Assembly: GCF_010993735.1 (NCBI RefSeq)
Contig: NZ_WQNI01000005.1
Location: 250,501-314,500, forward strand
Reading direction: 5' to 3'
Length of the DNA: 64,000 nucleotides
From: Chelativorans alearensis
Lineage (GTDB): Bacteria; Pseudomonadota; Alphaproteobacteria; Rhizobiales; Rhizobiaceae
The number at the start of each line of letters is the position of its first letter. Position 1 is the first letter of the stretch. Shown here piece by piece: positions 8,717-17,108 of this stretch. The notes under the pieces were generated by a model. It made no database searches. It had not been told where the DNA came from and worked only from the letters and a program-made list of their open reading frames with translations. The position numbers were made by a program, and so were the translations under genes.

Positions 8717-10033
8717 TCACATCTCGCACTCTTCGTTGACCGGCCACGGCGCGTTGGCCTCGGCGTAGGCCTGGGCCTCCTTGTCCTCCAGCGGCTCGAT
8801 CGCTTCGCGGTCCGGCGTGATCAGGTCGGAGACCTTGACGAACTTCTCGCCGTCCCACTCCAGCATCCAGGCACCGCCATGGCCGGTGTGGTTCGCACAC
8901 GAGGTCTCGAACGGCACCAGCATGCCGGTGGCGCCCAGTTCTTCGAGGCGGGCCTCGTCCATCTTGAGGTTTTCCAGGCCCCAGCGCACCTGCGTGGCAT
9001 CCGGCGCCTGCGTGTCGAACTCTTCCTGCGCGGCACGGATGGCCTCGACCAGCATAGCGGAGATCATCAGGCCGCGCTGGTAGAACACCGAGTCGAGCTC
9101 GCTCTCGTTCTCGATCAGCGATTTGCCGGGCTCCACCACATACTGCCTGATGTCCTGGACGAGCTGAGAATCGGGCACAGGCACACTCCACGAGATGGAG
9201 CGGTAGCCCTTGCCCTCTTCGCCGATCAGCTTCAGGTCGCCGTCATGGCCGGACCACCAGATGCCGATGAACTGTTCCATCGGATAGCGGGTCTTGGCCG
9301 CTTCCGTGACGGCGCCGGCATTCATCGCGCCCCAGCCCCACATGAGCACGAAGTCCGGCCGCTCGCGGCGGATCTGCAGCCACTGCGCCGACTGGTTCTG
9401 CATCTCGGTGAGGCCAACCGGGATGGGCAGGAGCGTGAAGCCGTGCTCCTCGGCCAGTGCCTCGAGCAGCGGGATCGGCTCCTTCCCGTAAGGATGGTCG
9501 AGATGCAGGAGCGCGATCTTCTTGCCGTTGAGGTTGGAAAGATCGCCGTCGGAGATGTGCTTGAGGATCATGGACGCACCGTCCCAGTAGGAGGACGGCG
9601 GGTTGAAGGCCCACTGGAACACCTTGCCGTCGGCCATCGGCGAGAAGCCGTAGCCAGGGGCGAGGATGGGGATTTCGTCGACATTGGACTTCGGCAGCAC
9701 CTGCAGGGTGATGCCGGTGGACCAGGGTTGTGTGACGACGGCATTCTCCTTGGTCCTCTCGTAGCACTCCACCCCCTTCTCGGTGTTGTAGCCGGTCTCG
9801 CACTCGTCATAGGTGAGCTTGACGCCGTTGAGCCCGCCGTCTCGTTCGTTGAGCAGGGTGATGTAGTCGCGCTGGCCATTCATCAGCGGCGTGCCCGTGG
9901 CCGCGAAGGGCCCGGTGCGGTACGACAGGTTGGGGATATAGATCGAATCCTCCTGCGCGCTTGCAGGCAGGGCAAGGGCGACGCCCGCGGCGAACGCCGC
10001 CGACAAGGCTGCAGTCTTCATCATTTTCTTCAT
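8717..10033 (-). CDS. ABC transporter substrate-binding protein (LivK-like)
   Basis: A 438-residue periplasmic protein with signal peptide MKKMMKTAALSAAFAAGVALALPASAQ and a type I (Leu/Ile/Val) binding fold, longer than LivK (about 370). It has Cys residues in YDECETGYNTEKGVECYERTKE and at NEECEM that could form disulfides. It feeds the LivH/LivM permease. The ligand is not necessarily an amino acid: the operon begins with an acyl-CoA ligase, and this subfamily is usually annotated only as ABC substrate-binding protein. 185 bases separate it from livF, without a gene. Confidence 0.88.
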   Translation of the reverse strand: MKKMMKTAALSAAFAAGVALALPASAQEDSIYIPNLSYRTGPFAATGTPLMNGQRDYITLLNERDGGLNGVKLTYDECETGYNTEKGVECYERTKENAVVTQPWSTGITLQVLPKSNVDEIPILAPGYGFSPMADGKVFQWAFNPPSSYWDGASMILKHISDGDLSNLNGKKIALLHLDHPYGKEPIPLLEALAEEHGFTLLPIPVGLTEMQNQSAQWLQIRRERPDFVLMWGWGAMNAGAVTEAAKTRYPMEQFIGIWWSGHDGDLKLIGEEGKGYRSISWSVPVPDSQLVQDIRQYVVEPGKSLIENESELDSVFYQRGLMISAMLVEAIRAAQEEFDTQAPDATQVRWGLENLKMDEARLEELGATGMLVPFETSCANHTGHGGAWMLEWDGEKFVKVSDLITPDREAIEPLEDKEAQAYAEANAPWPVNEECEM

Positions 10034-10103
10034 TTCGTCTCCTCCACTTGTTCGTTCTTCCGCTGTGGAAAGGGCGAACCGGCCCTTTGGTATTATGGCC
10101 TCC

Positions 10104-11180
10104 TCAGTGCGGGAACGGCCATAGTATCAGCTTCTCCCTAATGACCGCCCAAAACCGCGCCAGCCCGTGCGGCTCGACGATCAGGAAAGTGATGATGAGC
10201 ACGCCGATGATCATCACATTAAGATGCTCCACCGTCGCCGAAGCCAGCGGCAAGCCGAGCATGGCCGGGACGGCGCTGATGATGACCGGCAGCGCAACGA
10301 TGAGGATGGCGCCCAGATAGTTGCCGAGGATCGAGCCCAGCCCGCCGATGATGGCGATGAACAGCACGCGGAACGACAACGGGATGTCGAACAGGTTCGC
10401 CTCCGCCGCGCCGCGCCACAGGAAGACGAAGAGCGCGCCGGAAACGCCGACGATATAGGACGACACGAAGAAGGCCGTGAGCTTCGCGCGCATCAGGTTG
10501 ATGCCGACGAGCTCGGCTGCGATATCCATGTCGCGCACCGCCTTCCACATGCGCCCGATGCGCCCGCGCGTGATGTTGATGGCGAAGAAGGTGACGATGC
10601 AGACAATGGCGAGCACGAAGTAGTACTGGGTGATGGCCGCCGCGCGCGGGCCGGCGACGGTAATGCCGAACATGGTGATATTGGGCACATGGATGGCGCC
10701 GGAGGCGCTGTAGTTGTAGAGCCAGGCCCATTTCTGGAACAGCCAGACGAGAAAGAACTGGGCCGCCAGCGTGGCGATGGCGAGATAGAAGCCCTTGATC
10801 CTCAGCGACGGCAGGCCGAAGAGGGCGCCGACGCCGGCGGAGAAGAAGCCCGACAGCGCGATGGCGACAACGATGTTCATCTCCGGGAAGAGGGTGATGA
10901 GCTTGTAGCAGGCATACGCGCCGACGCCCATGAAGGCGCCGGTGCCGAGCGAGAGCTGGCCCGCATAGCCGGTGAGGATGTTGAGGCCGAGAGCCGCGAG
11001 CGCGTAGATGAGCACCGGGATGAGCAGCGCCCGGAAGGCGAACTCGCTCGCTGTCAGCGGAAGAATGACAAAGGCGAACACAAGGACGACGCCCAAAAGG
11101 ATGGCATCCTGACGCACGGGGAACAGCGCGTGGTCGGCCGCGTAGCTGGTCTTGAACTGGCCGGCGGTGCGATAGAGCAT
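10104..11180 (-). CDS. branched-chain-type ABC transporter permease (LivM-like)
   Basis: A 358-residue inner-membrane permease with nine to ten hydrophobic helices and the LivM signature region GYAGQLSLGTGAFMGVGAYACYKL near the N-terminal third, plus the cytoplasmic coupling segment GRIGRMWKAVRDMDIAAELVGINLMRAKL. It pairs with LivH. GGAGAGG lies ahead of ATG 11180. It is the fifth gene of the operon, 63 bases after livH. Confidence 0.92.
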   Translation of the reverse strand: MLYRTAGQFKTSYAADHALFPVRQDAILLGVVLVFAFVILPLTASEFAFRALLIPVLIYALAALGLNILTGYAGQLSLGTGAFMGVGAYACYKLITLFPEMNIVVAIALSGFFSAGVGALFGLPSLRIKGFYLAIATLAAQFFLVWLFQKWAWLYNYSASGAIHVPNITMFGITVAGPRAAAITQYYFVLAIVCIVTFFAINITRGRIGRMWKAVRDMDIAAELVGINLMRAKLTAFFVSSYIVGVSGALFVFLWRGAAEANLFDIPLSFRVLFIAIIGGLGSILGNYLGAILIVALPVIISAVPAMLGLPLASATVEHLNVMIIGVLIITFLIVEPHGLARFWAVIREKLILWPFPH

Positions 11181-11244
11181 GGGCTAACCTCTCCCGTCGA
11201 GTGCGGCACCAGAGGGGCGCGTTGCGGCAATACTCGACATCCCC

Positions 11245-12204
11245 TCACACCCTCTCGATAATGCGCTCGCCGAACAGCCCCTGCGGCCGGAACAGGAGCA
11301 CGATCAGCGCCACCACGTAGGCGAACCAGGCTTCCGTGTTGCCGCCCATGAGCGGCTGGCCCCAGTAGACTTCGAACAGCTTTTCCAGAATGCCGATGGC
11401 GAGGCCGCCGATGATGGCGCCCATGACGCTTTCCAGACCGCCCAGCATGAGCACGGGCAGCGCCTTGTAGGCGATGACCTCGAGCGCGAAGGAGACGCCG
11501 GCCCGCGCCCCCCAGGCGATGCCGGTGGCAAGCGCGATGACGCCGGCGATGAACCAGACGACCACCCAGATGGTGGACAGCGATATGCCGACCGAAAGCG
11601 CTGCCTGATGGTCGTCGCCGAGCGCGCGGATGGCGCGGCCGGTCTTCGTCCTGTTGAGGAAGAGAAGGAGGGCGGCAACCAGGAGCACCGCACCGATGAC
11701 GGAGGTGAGGTCCTTCTCTTCGATGGAGACGAAGCCGCCGAAGAGATCCAGTGTGATGCTGTCGGTGGGGATCATCAGCTCGCGCGTGATCATCACCTTG
11801 TTTTCGCCGCCGAAGATGATTTCGCCGAAGCCGATGAGGAACAGCGTGATGCCGATGGTGGCCATGAACAGGATGATGTCGGGCTGGTTGACCAACGGGC
11901 GCAGGACGGCGCGCTCGATGGTCACCGCCAGCACGAGCATGACGAGAAGCGTGAGCGGCAGGGCGAGGAGCGCCGGCACGCCCTTCTCATTGAGGCCGAC
12001 CAGCGTGAGCGCCGCGAAGACGACCATGATGCCTTGCGCGAAGTTGAAGATGCGCGAGGACTTGTAGATGAGCACGAACCCAAGCGCGATGAGCGCGTAG
12101 AGCACACCGCCGACGAGGCCCTCCCACACGACCTGGAGCAGGAAATCCGGCGCACCCGCCATGTCTGCGAAGGGCTGGACGAAGATGGCGTTCAGAAAAT
12201 CCAT
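11245..12204 (-). CDS. branched-chain-type ABC transporter permease (LivH-like)
   Basis: A 319-residue permease of the LivH type: QVVWEGLVGGVLYALIALGFVLIYKSSRIFNFAQG is the N-terminal family signature, and RTKTGRAIRALGDDHQAALSVGI is the coupling helix that meets the ATPases. It has about eight membrane helices. It forms the pore with LivM. A GGGAG precedes the start. It follows the small DUF3096 gene by 31 bases. Confidence 0.92.
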   Translation of the reverse strand: MDFLNAIFVQPFADMAGAPDFLLQVVWEGLVGGVLYALIALGFVLIYKSSRIFNFAQGIMVVFAALTLVGLNEKGVPALLALPLTLLVMLVLAVTIERAVLRPLVNQPDIILFMATIGITLFLIGFGEIIFGGENKVMITRELMIPTDSITLDLFGGFVSIEEKDLTSVIGAVLLVAALLLFLNRTKTGRAIRALGDDHQAALSVGISLSTIWVVVWFIAGVIALATGIAWGARAGVSFALEVIAYKALPVLMLGGLESVMGAIIGGLAIGILEKLFEVYWGQPLMGGNTEAWFAYVVALIVLLFRPQGLFGERIIERV

Positions 12205-12235
12205 GGCCCGGCTCCCTGTCCCGACATCCGGCCGC

Positions 12236-12382
12236 TCACCCCATCAGCCCTGGAAACAGCCCGATGAGGCCGATGATGATGAGGTAGAAGGCGACGATGT
12301 AGTTCAAAAGCCGCGGCATGATCAGGATGAGGATGCCGGCTATCAGCGAGACCAGCGGGGTAAGGGCGAGACCGTACATCAT
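12236..12382 (-). CDS. small DUF3096-like membrane protein
   Basis: A 48-residue frame between livG and livH starts MMYGLALTPLVSLIAGILIL and ends with IIIGLIGLFPGLMG. Two hydrophobic helices are joined by the short polar turn MPRLLNYIV, with an overall composition and length like the DUF3096 family. GGAAG lies seven bases ahead of ATG 12382. It is in line with the operon, with 17 and 31 bases to its neighbours, so it is probably expressed with the transporter. Family function is unknown; a small permease accessory role is a guess. Confidence 0.75.
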   Translation of the reverse strand: MMYGLALTPLVSLIAGILILIMPRLLNYIVAFYLIIIGLIGLFPGLMG

Positions 12383-12399
12383 TCTTCATTCTTCCTTTC

Positions 12400-13224
12400 T
12401 CAATGGGGCACGCCCAGATAGGCGTCGATGACCCCCTGGTCATTCTTCACCGCATCCGGCGTACCGTCAGCAATTTTCTTTCCGTAATCCAGAACCGCCA
12501 CCCGGTCCGACAGGTCCATCACCACGCCCATGTCGTGCTCGATAAGGGCGATCGTGGTGCCGCGCTGCTGGTTCACGTCGATGATGAACCGGCTCATGTC
12601 TTCCTTTTCCTCGAGGTTCATGCCGGCCATCGGCTCGTCGAGAAGAAGCAGGCTCGGCTCCATGGCAAGCGCACGGCCGAGCTCCACGCGCTTTTGCAGG
12701 CCATAGGGCAACTTGCCTACCGGCGTGTGGCGGATGTGCTGGATCTCCAGGAAGTCGATGATCTCCTCCACCGTCTCGCGATGGGCGATCTCTTCCTTGA
12801 GTGCCGGGCCGTGCCACAGCATCTGCCAGCCGATATGCCGCTTCATCATCACCGAGCGGCCGGCCATGATGTTGTCGAGCGTCGACATGCCTTTGAACAG
12901 CGCCACGTTCTGGAAGGTGCGGGCGATCCCCTGCCCCACCGCGTGATGCGGCTTCATGGCGCGCCGCTCGCGCCCGCGGAAGACGATCGAGCCGTGCTGC
13001 GGCGTATAGAAGCCGTTGACGACGTTGAGCATCGACGTCTTGCCGGCACCATTGGGCCCGATGATGGCGCGGATCTCGCCCTTCAGGATGTTCAGTGAGA
13101 TGTCCGTAAGCGCCTTCACGCCGCCGAAGGCGAGCGAGATGTTTCTGGCCTCCAGGAGCACGTCGCCCCTGGCGATACCGTCGTCGGGCGCCGTCAGCAT
13201 GGTGTGGTCGGGCCGCTCGTTCAT
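12400..13224 (-). CDS. branched-chain-type ABC transporter ATPase (LivG-like)
   Basis: A 274-residue ATPase with Walker A GPNGAGKT, Q-loop RTFQNVALFKGMSTLDNI, a degenerate signature LPYGLQKRVELGRALA (LPYG in place of LSGG, typical of LivG), Walker B LLLLDEPMAGMN and switch His in LIEHDMGVVM. It is the partner ATPase of the LivF-like protein. Its ATG overlaps the acyl-CoA ligase stop by 4 nt (ATGA), so both are translationally coupled. Confidence 0.92.
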   Translation of the reverse strand: MNERPDHTMLTAPDDGIARGDVLLEARNISLAFGGVKALTDISLNILKGEIRAIIGPNGAGKTSMLNVVNGFYTPQHGSIVFRGRERRAMKPHHAVGQGIARTFQNVALFKGMSTLDNIMAGRSVMMKRHIGWQMLWHGPALKEEIAHRETVEEIIDFLEIQHIRHTPVGKLPYGLQKRVELGRALAMEPSLLLLDEPMAGMNLEEKEDMSRFIIDVNQQRGTTIALIEHDMGVVMDLSDRVAVLDYGKKIADGTPDAVKNDQGVIDAYLGVPH

Positions 13225-15197
13225 TCCGCCGCCTCCCGCACGGTCTCCGGCGCCGCCGGGAACACCTCCGCATCGGCGATCCTCACCGTGGCGCGCAGCA
13301 CGCCCTTGCGGCCGTCCTCGTAGGTGACCTCCGTCTCCACATATTTCTCTGTCGAGCCGTCGTAGAGCGCTTCGATCAATTCGCCGTAGCGCTCGGCGAT
13401 GTAGCTGCGGCGCACCTTCTGCGTGCGCGTCAGTTCGCCGTCGTCGGCGTCGAGTTCCTTGTGGAGGACCAGGAAGCGGCGGACCTGCGAGGCGGCCATC
13501 AGCGGCTCCGCGGCAAGGCGCCGGTTGGCCTCCGCCACGTGAGCGGCGATGATCTGGTAGACGCGGTCGTGGCCGGCAAGCTCCTGATAGGAGGCGTATG
13601 CGATGTTGTTGCGTTCGGCCCAGTTGCCGACGGCGGTGAGATCGATGTTGACGAAGGCGGCGCAGAAGTCGCGCCCATGGCCGAAGGCGACCACCTCCTT
13701 GATGTCCGGAAAGAACTTCAGCGCGTTCTCGATGTATTTCGGCGCGAACAGGGCGCCGGAGGCGAATTTGCCGACATCCTTCGCCCGGTCGATGATCTTC
13801 AGTTGCCCGTCGCGGTCGAAGAAGCCGGCATCGCCCGTATGCACCCAGCCGTCCGCCGTCTTGGTGTCGCGTGTCGCCTCCTCGTTCTTGTAGTAGCCCA
13901 TGAAGACGCCGGGCGAGCGGTAGAGCACCTCGCCGTTCTCGTCGATCCTGATCTCCACCTCCGGCGAGGGGAGCCCCACCGTATCCGGCCGGATCCTCCC
14001 GTCCGGCTGGGCGGTGATGTAGACGGTGGCTTCCGTCTGGCCGTAGAGCTGTTTCAGGTTGAGGCCGATCGAGCGGTAGAAGCTGAAGAGCTCGGGGCCG
14101 ATCGCCTCACCCGCCGTATAGCCGACGCGCATGCGCGAGAGCCCCAGCCGGTTCTTGAGCGGCCCGTAGACGAAGAACTCGCCAACCGCGTATTTGATGC
14201 GGTCCCAAAGGCCGACGGCCTCGCCGTTCAGGAGCGGCTCGCCGACGTCCCGCGCGTGCGCCAGGAAGCGGTCGAACATCCACTTCTTCGCCCGTCCGGC
14301 ATCCTCCATGCGCACCATGATGGCCGTCAGCAGGGTTTCGAAGACGCGCGGCGGAGCGAAGAAATAGGTCGGCGCGATCTCGCGGCGGTCCTCGTTCACC
14401 GTCTCCGCGCTTTCCGGGCAGGCGACCGAGAAGCCGGCCGTGTAGGACTGGGCGTAGGAGAAGAGATGGTCGCCCACCCAGGCGAGCGGCAGATAGGCGA
14501 TGATGCTCTCGTTCTCGGTGAGGTTGTCGAAGGCGTTGCCGTTGAGCGCCGAGCGCACGAGATTGTCGTTCGACAGCATCACGCCCTTCGGCCGGCCGGT
14601 GGTGCCGGAGGTGTAGAGCATGACGGCAAGGTCCGCCCCCCTGCCCTTCTCCACCTCGGAAAGCCAGAGTTCCGCCGCGCCGGGCTCCTCCAAAAGGCGC
14701 TTCAGCCCAATTTCGCGAAGGCCGGAATAGGCATGCAGATGCGCGTGGTCGTAGTCGCTCAGGCCCCGCGGCTCGTCATAGACGATTTCCTTCAGATGCG
14801 GCGCCTTCTCGGCGATGGACAACAGTTTGTCGACCTGCTCCTGGTCCTCGACGACGGCGTATTTCACCTCCGCATGGTCGAGCACGTAGGCCATCTCCTC
14901 GGCCACCGAATCCGCGTAGACCGGCACCGGCACCGCGCCGAGCGACTGGGCCGCGGCGAAGGTCCAGTAGAGCCGGGGACGGTTGGCGCCGACGACGGCG
15001 ATCTTGTCGCCGCGCTTCAAGCCGACCGTCTGCAGCCCGAGGGCAAAGGCACGCACCTCCTCGAGCTGTTCTTCCCAGGTCCAGCTCTGCCAGATGCCGT
15101 AGTCCTTGTGCCGCATGGCAGGGCGGCCGCGAAAGCGCTCGGCGTTCAGCAGCAGGAATTTGGCAAACGTGTCGGGCGAAGGATGCGCCTGCGCCAA
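13221..15197 (-). CDS. AMP-dependent long-chain acyl-CoA synthetase/ligase
   Basis: A 658-residue adenylate-forming enzyme. The phosphate-binding loop MLYTSGTTGRPKGV lies at 193-206, the second motif at QLYGQTEA, and the hinge and A8 region at DGWVHTGDAGFFDRDGQLKIIDRAKD. The C-terminal Lys-containing domain is long, as in the FAA/FadD15-like group, and no membrane helix is visible. It would activate a carboxylic acid to its CoA ester. Being first in an operon with an ABC importer suggests that the imported ligand, perhaps an aromatic or fatty acid, is activated on entry; the substrate is not shown by sequence. Confidence 0.88.
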   Translation of the reverse strand: MAQAHPSPDTFAKFLLLNAERFRGRPAMRHKDYGIWQSWTWEEQLEEVRAFALGLQTVGLKRGDKIAVVGANRPRLYWTFAAAQSLGAVPVPVYADSVAEEMAYVLDHAEVKYAVVEDQEQVDKLLSIAEKAPHLKEIVYDEPRGLSDYDHAHLHAYSGLREIGLKRLLEEPGAAELWLSEVEKGRGADLAVMLYTSGTTGRPKGVMLSNDNLVRSALNGNAFDNLTENESIIAYLPLAWVGDHLFSYAQSYTAGFSVACPESAETVNEDRREIAPTYFFAPPRVFETLLTAIMVRMEDAGRAKKWMFDRFLAHARDVGEPLLNGEAVGLWDRIKYAVGEFFVYGPLKNRLGLSRMRVGYTAGEAIGPELFSFYRSIGLNLKQLYGQTEATVYITAQPDGRIRPDTVGLPSPEVEIRIDENGEVLYRSPGVFMGYYKNEEATRDTKTADGWVHTGDAGFFDRDGQLKIIDRAKDVGKFASGALFAPKYIENALKFFPDIKEVVAFGHGRDFCAAFVNIDLTAVGNWAERNNIAYASYQELAGHDRVYQIIAAHVAEANRRLAAEPLMAASQVRRFLVLHKELDADDGELTRTQKVRRSYIAERYGELIEALYDGSTEKYVETEVTYEDGRKGVLRATVRIADAEVFPAAPETVREAAE

Positions 15198-15425
15198 ACC
15201 ATTCTCCTCCCATCGCGGCGTCGTGCGCCGCCTCTCCCGCCGCCTCCCCGCGACGGTTTGTTATGGTGGGGAGGGTTCCACGAAAAGCAAGGCGGATCAA
15301 CAAGGCGCTTGACAGACAAGGCGGCCATTTGCCTTTATTCTGAAGCTGTTGTGTGCGCTTTGCGCGTGTTGGCGTTCGGATATCCGCCGCCAATTCGGAC
15401 ACCTGTCACCGATAGCCCTCACCGA

Positions 15426-16100
15426 TCAGGCGTCGTATTGGCCGAGCGCGTCCGGCTTCAAGACGGTGATGCGGCCGTGGGCGGCGCGCAGCAGGCCCTC
15501 CTCCTCCAGTTCGCGCAGCGCCTTGTTCACCACCTGGCGCGAGACGCCGGCAAGAAGCCCCAGTTCCTCCTGACTGATCTCGATCTCGTTTTCGACCGCC
15601 GGATAGAGAACCGGGTTGAAGAACCAGGCGAGATTGCGCGCCACGCGCGCCTTCGGGTTGAGGATGCGGTCGTATTCGATGGTGGCGATGAACTGGCCCA
15701 TGCGCTCGTTGAGTTGGCGCACGAGGAAGCGGTTGAAGCCGGTGCTGTTCTCGTAGAGCCACATGAAGGTGGCGCGCTGCATCATGGCGAGCCTGGTATC
15801 GCGGATGGCCACGACGTCGTATTTGCGCGGCTCGTCCTTCAGCACCGAACCCTCGCCGAACCAGCTTCCCGATGCCGCCCCGGCGAAGGTCATCGCCTTG
15901 CCGGCAGCCGAGATGGCGGAGATCTTGACGAGCCCATCGAGAACGCCGGTCCAATAGTCGAGCCGGTCGCCCCGGTGGCACACATAGCCGCCCTTGGGAT
16001 AGTGCCGCTCAACGAGCCCATGCTTCGCCCGCTCCAGCTCCTCGCCGGTCAATTCGCTTGCCCACAGGGCGGAACGGACGATCGCGTCTTTGGCACTCAT
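15426..16100 (-). CDS. Crp/Fnr-family transcription regulator
   Basis: A 224-residue protein with an N-terminal cyclic-nucleotide-binding-like beta-roll (YVCHRGDRLDYWTGVLDGLVKIS) and a C-terminal winged helix-turn-helix (EIEISQEELGLLAGVSRQVVNKALRELEEEGLL). It lacks the N-terminal Cys cluster of Fnr and the exact cAMP-contacting RxS motif is not evident, so its signal is unknown. It lies 228 bases upstream of the ligase/transporter operon in the same direction and may control it. Confidence 0.88.
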   Translation of the reverse strand: MSAKDAIVRSALWASELTGEELERAKHGLVERHYPKGGYVCHRGDRLDYWTGVLDGLVKISAISAAGKAMTFAGAASGSWFGEGSVLKDEPRKYDVVAIRDTRLAMMQRATFMWLYENSTGFNRFLVRQLNERMGQFIATIEYDRILNPKARVARNLAWFFNPVLYPAVENEIEISQEELGLLAGVSRQVVNKALRELEEEGLLRAAHGRITVLKPDALGQYDA

Positions 16101-16195
16101 GGCTCAGAAAGTTTCCGGGCGCACGCACACCCGACCGCTTATGAACGCCGGCTGCTGTCATGGCAAGGCGGGAGGGACGGAAGTGGGCGCGGACG

Positions 16196-16966
16196 TCAGG
16201 CGGCGGCCTTCAGGTACTTCGCCGTCGGCAGGATCGTCAGTGGCGCAAGCTCCCCGCGCTTCGGCTGATCGAACAGCATGCGACGCTCGCTCGCCGTAGA
16301 CGCAAAAAAGGGAAACCGCTCCAGCGAAAGCTGCAGGCTATGGTCAGTGCGCGTTTCATAAAGGAATATCGGCATTGTAAAGGGGGGATAGAGGCGAGGC
16401 TCGCAAAGCGAAATGGAATCGAAACTTCTGGCATAGAAGCCGGTATGTTCCTCGCGTATCATCGAAATACAGCCCGAGGTGTTAAAGTGAATGACACCGA
16501 TAAAGGCTAGCCGAAGGGTGATGTAGGGCAAGACGCGAAAAGACGTCGTCAAGTCCGGATCAATAGACAGCCGGCTGGGATCTATGAAGGACTCGCCCCG
16601 GTCCAGCCGCGGCTGCAAAATGTCTGAGAAAACCGTCATGGACGGCGCGTAGGGCATCTCCTTAGTCAGATGATGAAGCCGTATCGTGCTGACGAGATGG
16701 TTGTTCATGAACACGCCGAACTTGTAGCAGTTCGGTGCCTCGTCGAGCTCATCCACCATGCGCTCGTCGGCGGATTCGGACAAAAGAAGGCCATGACGGC
16801 GAAAAGACTTGTAGCGCAGCCTGTATATGGCCTCCAGGTCCTCGCCGCCGTCGTTACGGCGGTACTCGATCTCGTCGAGGATGGCCATCGCGTTCCGGGC
16901 AAAAACGGACGGCCGCGCCCCCTCGCGCCTCGGCTGATAATTCGGTACCGTTTTACCCGACAACAT
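16196..16966 (-). CDS. FeeM-like N-acyltransferase (autoinducer-synthase/GNAT fold)
   Basis: A 256-residue protein of the N-acyl amino acid synthase (FeeM) type. Visible marks are the opening EAIYRLRYKSFRRHGLL with the Arg-x-x-Tyr pattern shared with LuxI-type enzymes, CYKFGVFMNNHLVSTIRLHHL, the strand with a FIDPSRLSIDPDL segment, and a helix in the acyl-carrier-protein-binding position. FeeM joins a fatty acyl chain from acyl-ACP to tyrosine or another amino acid. The product here is unknown. G+C is lower than in flanking operons, shared with the following GGDEF-EAL gene read in the same direction. Confidence 0.65.
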   Translation of the reverse strand: MLSGKTVPNYQPRREGARPSVFARNAMAILDEIEYRRNDGGEDLEAIYRLRYKSFRRHGLLLSESADERMVDELDEAPNCYKFGVFMNNHLVSTIRLHHLTKEMPYAPSMTVFSDILQPRLDRGESFIDPSRLSIDPDLTTSFRVLPYITLRLAFIGVIHFNTSGCISMIREEHTGFYARSFDSISLCEPRLYPPFTMPIFLYETRTDHSLQLSLERFPFFASTASERRMLFDQPKRGELAPLTILPTAKYLKAAA

Positions 16967-17108
16967 ATTCGCCCCTATTCGGGCAAAAAGCTATCGCAGA
17001 ACGATCGATAGAAGAAGGAGAAAATTGGCATCGTTCTTTAATCAATTGTTAACCTTAACGAATCGAGGCCCTGCCCTTTGGCGCGAGATCGCCACCAGCA
17101 GGCAACGA

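Noticed and set aside
13461-16268. Plus-strand open frame of 935 codons
   Set aside because: Antisense to the acyl-CoA ligase and Crp genes; composition is typical of GC-rich shadow frames.
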